From Heloderma charlesbogerti (taxonomy: Eukaryota; Chordata; Lepidosauria; Squamata; Helodermatidae): a DNA stretch of 64,000 nucleotides. The stretch spans positions 62,001 to 126,000 of the forward strand of contig JANEZZ010001552.1 in NCBI GenBank assembly GCA_026122225.1. The letters run 5' to 3'. Position 1 is the first letter of the stretch. The number at the start of each line of letters is the position of its first letter. The position numbers and the translations under genes were made by a program. The notes below the pieces were generated by a model. The model saw nothing but the letters and a program-made list of their open reading frames with translations. It made no database searches and was not told the DNA's origin. Below, piece after piece: positions 61,765 through 64,000 of the stretch.

Positions 61765-62716
61765 GTCCATTCCATATCCTTCACTTTAGTATGTCCCAAT
61801 GTTGTGCAAAAGTTGTGTTTCAACTCTAAACTGTCCCCTCCTTCTGTGTTCTACTGTGGGCTCCATGTTCCCAGCTTCTTCTTTCTCCACCTTAGGGATT
61901 CCTGCATCCACTAACTGCTTCCATCAACCTCTGACTTCTGCACGCCACAAATGCTCTCCTGGACTGTGTCTCCACAACAAAGGAAGGAGAAGCAAATGGA
62001 GGAGTCCTGGATTTTTTTTTAAAAGGAATCAGCTTTGCTGCACTTTGGTCCATGCAGGGCTCCATGAGTGAGTGCTCCGCACCAGTAAAAATCACTTCAC
62101 AGAACATACTTCTTGGTGGGGGTGGGGGTTGGAGTACACATCTGACTGGCAGGGGCTGCTCAACCAATAAGAGAGGCTCCCCCCCACTCTCCCCCCCTTT
62201 CTCCTCTCCCCTGAAACTCCAGATGCACCTGCATTTCAGGAGCAAGCCTCACTGAGCACAATGGGAGTTACTTCCAAGTAGACACACACATGCATGTGCT
62301 GGGAAAAACTTGGGGGACACAGGGATGGGAAACCAGCCCCCTTTCTAACCACAGGATCTCTATAACAAAGGTGTGAAGTGGTTACTTCTGAAGGCAATAG
62401 ACCAAGCCAGATAGGCTTTCTTCACATGGAGCTTTTGTCCTGCGATGGAGATTGCTCCTTCACAGACGTTTGCGGGCTCTTTACGTGATGCCGTGAACCT
62501 CCAGGGCATCTCCTGCACTAAATGCCCTTTGTTCCATTTTTAAATAGATCTCAGATAATGAGCTGTCAAATCACCAACTTGAGTTTCCTCCGTGAAAAGA
62601 GGAAAAGCGACAAGAAGAGGAGCGAGATCAATGAAAGATAAAGGAAGACTCAGATACAGGGAGAAGGGGGGGAAGGGGGAGATAAAAGGAAGCGGGTGAA
62701 AAAGGGAGTCCTTGTG
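61765..62716. other. No gene recognised
   Basis: Contains a fragment of the dispersed repeat GAGCACAATGGGAGTTACTT (62255 and again 62895) and a poly-T run. Open frames have no known domain. Confidence 0.4.
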
Positions 62717-62764
62717 ATCCTGCATTTAAAACAGAAGCAGAAAGCCCTGTTTTAAATGCAGGAT
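62717..62764. other. Perfect 18-bp stem hairpin
   Basis: ATCCTGCATTTAAAACAG (62717-62734), a 12-base loop, then CTGTTTTAAATGCAGGAT (62747-62764): a perfect inverted repeat, probably the core of a short MITE. Confidence 0.75.
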
Positions 62765-63207
62765 TTTAGGCTGGTGTAGAGATGCCCGGAGAATTGCAGG
62801 TTTGGTAAAGCGCTTTACAGGCTTCAGGGAATAAGTGCTTTAAAATCTGCATTTCAATTCAGGGGGATCTTCTGTAAATTCTGATGTGCACAAGCCTCAT
62901 TGAGCACAATGGGAGTTACTCCTGAGTAGACACTAATTGGCTTGTGCTGGGAAACACAAGGTACAGGAAACACCCCTTGACCAGGGTCAAGGCACACCCC
63001 TGGCATACCAGAGGTCAGTGCAGGGGCTGGGGCACACGGCAACTATACCGGGGAGAACCCAACTTAAGGAAAAGAAATGGACTTTAAGCAGTCTCAGGAA
63101 ATCCGGTTTTTCCCTGATAAGCTCCAGGGTGGCTGTGGGATGGCCACAGCGTCATCTATCCCTAACGACCTCAACACACATCCAGCTCAGAGTAAATTGC
63201 TGGTGAA

Positions 63208-63235
63208 GACACACACACACACACACACACACACC
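63208..63235. repeat. (AC)n microsatellite
   Basis: Uninterrupted ACACACAC run. Confidence 0.9.
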
Positions 63236-63310
63236 CAGTGAGTCTCTGCAAACCATCTTCCATCCCTATCCTCTTTCACAAAAGGACATAAAACGTCTGC
63301 TTTTAAAAGT

Positions 63311-64000
63311 TTTGTTGTTGTTCAGTCGTTCAGTCATGTCCGACTCCTCATGACCCCATGCACCATAGCACGCCAGGCCTTCCAGTCCTGCGCTCTCTCC
63401 CGGAGTGTGCTCAAGTTCATATTCATTGCATCGGGGATGCTATCTAGCCATCTCATCCTCTGCCGTCCCCTTCTCCTTTTGCCTTCAGTCTTTCCCAGCA
63501 TCAGGGTCTTTTCCAGAGAGTTTTCTCTTCATTTGGCATTAGGTGGCCAAAATATTTCAGCTTCAGCTTCAGTATCTGTCCTTCCAAGGAGCACTCAGGG
63601 TTGATTTCCTTTAGGATTGACTCATTGGACCTCCTTGCAGTCCAGGGGACTCGTAAGAGTCTTCTCCAGCACCACAGTTCGAAAGCATCAATTCTTCGGC
63701 GCTCAGCCTTCTTTATAGTCCAGCTCTCACAGCCATACATTACTACTGGGAAAACCATAGCTTTGATTAGACGGACCTTTGTCGGCAAGGTGATGTCTCT
63801 GCTTCTTACTATGCTGTCTAGGTTTGCCATAGCTTTCCTCCCAAGGAGCAAGCGTCTTTTAATTTCATGGCTACAGTCACCGTCTGCGGTGATCTTGGAG
63901 CCCAAGAAAGTAAAATCTGTTACTGCTTCCATTTCTTCCCCTTCTGTATGCCAGGAAGTGATGGGGCCAGATGCCATGATCTTAGTTTTTTTAATGCTGA
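63311..64000 (-). mobile_element. BovB (RTE) LINE 3' part, cut by the window edge
   Basis: In reverse it reads the BovB C-terminus (ITSWHTEGEEMEAVTDFTFL, RSRDITLPTKVRLIKAM, SILKEINPECSLEGQI) and a tail of GACTGAACGACTGAACAACAAC. Frame broken near 63535 (extra bases, LMPNEEK). Confidence 0.93.

Overview
This window is vertebrate nuclear DNA, most likely from a squamate reptile (lizard or snake). The evidence is the repeat content: several RTE/BovB LINEs with the typical (AAC)n 3' tail, BovB-tailed tRNA-derived SINEs of the Sauria SINE kind, many CR1 3' ends, L2 LINEs, hAT and Harbinger-like MITEs, and genes that carry SCAN and KRAB domains plus arrays of C2H2 fingers. Nothing bacterial is present; there are no operons, rRNA or tRNA genes, or CRISPR arrays.

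The main structure is a three-copy tandem segmental duplication of one SCAN-KRAB-C2H2 zinc finger gene, all on the + strand. Unit 1 covers about 1-24305, unit 2 about 24306-41944 and unit 3 about 41945-55920. In each unit I can place six coding exons with GT/AG borders: SCAN, a short linker exon, a second linker exon, the KRAB box, a short KRAB B-like exon and one large finger exon. The splice phases agree across all three units (0,1,0,1,1). Gene 1 (1752-9927) gives 1002 aa with 19 fingers. Gene 3 (47081-55520) gives 1097 aa with 25 fingers. Gene 2 (28575-37879) is damaged: a deletion removed the donor of exon 5, and a nonsense codon cuts the finger array after 12 good fingers.

Units 2 and 3 carry a GC/CpG-rich promoter-like block (27640-28085 and 46675-47100) directly next to a 149-bp tandem satellite. 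In unit 3 the satellite monomers occur in both orientations inside a fold-back structure. In unit 2 only one orientation remains, expanded to about 18 near-identical copies. Unit 1 has neither the GC block nor the satellite. Unit 2 is a mosaic: its far 5' end resembles unit 3, and its SCAN exon with the preceding 490 bp resembles unit 1.

The space between genes is full of nested transposons. The clearest cases are an L2 LINE (12157-18247) broken by an unidentified 0.5-kb insert, a 1.1-kb hAT element with an exact 8-bp target duplication, a derivative of that hAT and a CR1; a BovB (21678-23914) with an open 692-codon RT frame but no endonuclease; and a nearly full-length BovB on the - strand (30871-34097) inside a CR1. 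After unit 3 (56000-64000) there is no convincing gene, only repeats, including a 19-copy 32-bp minisatellite (56437-57041), a 5S rRNA-derived SINE-like repeat, CR1 and L2 tails, and the 3' part of another BovB at the right edge.

The proteins are expected to be nuclear DNA-binding regulators, with SCAN for dimerisation, KRAB for corepressor recruitment and fingers for target choice. All functional statements are inferred from domain families; expression cannot be judged from the sequence.
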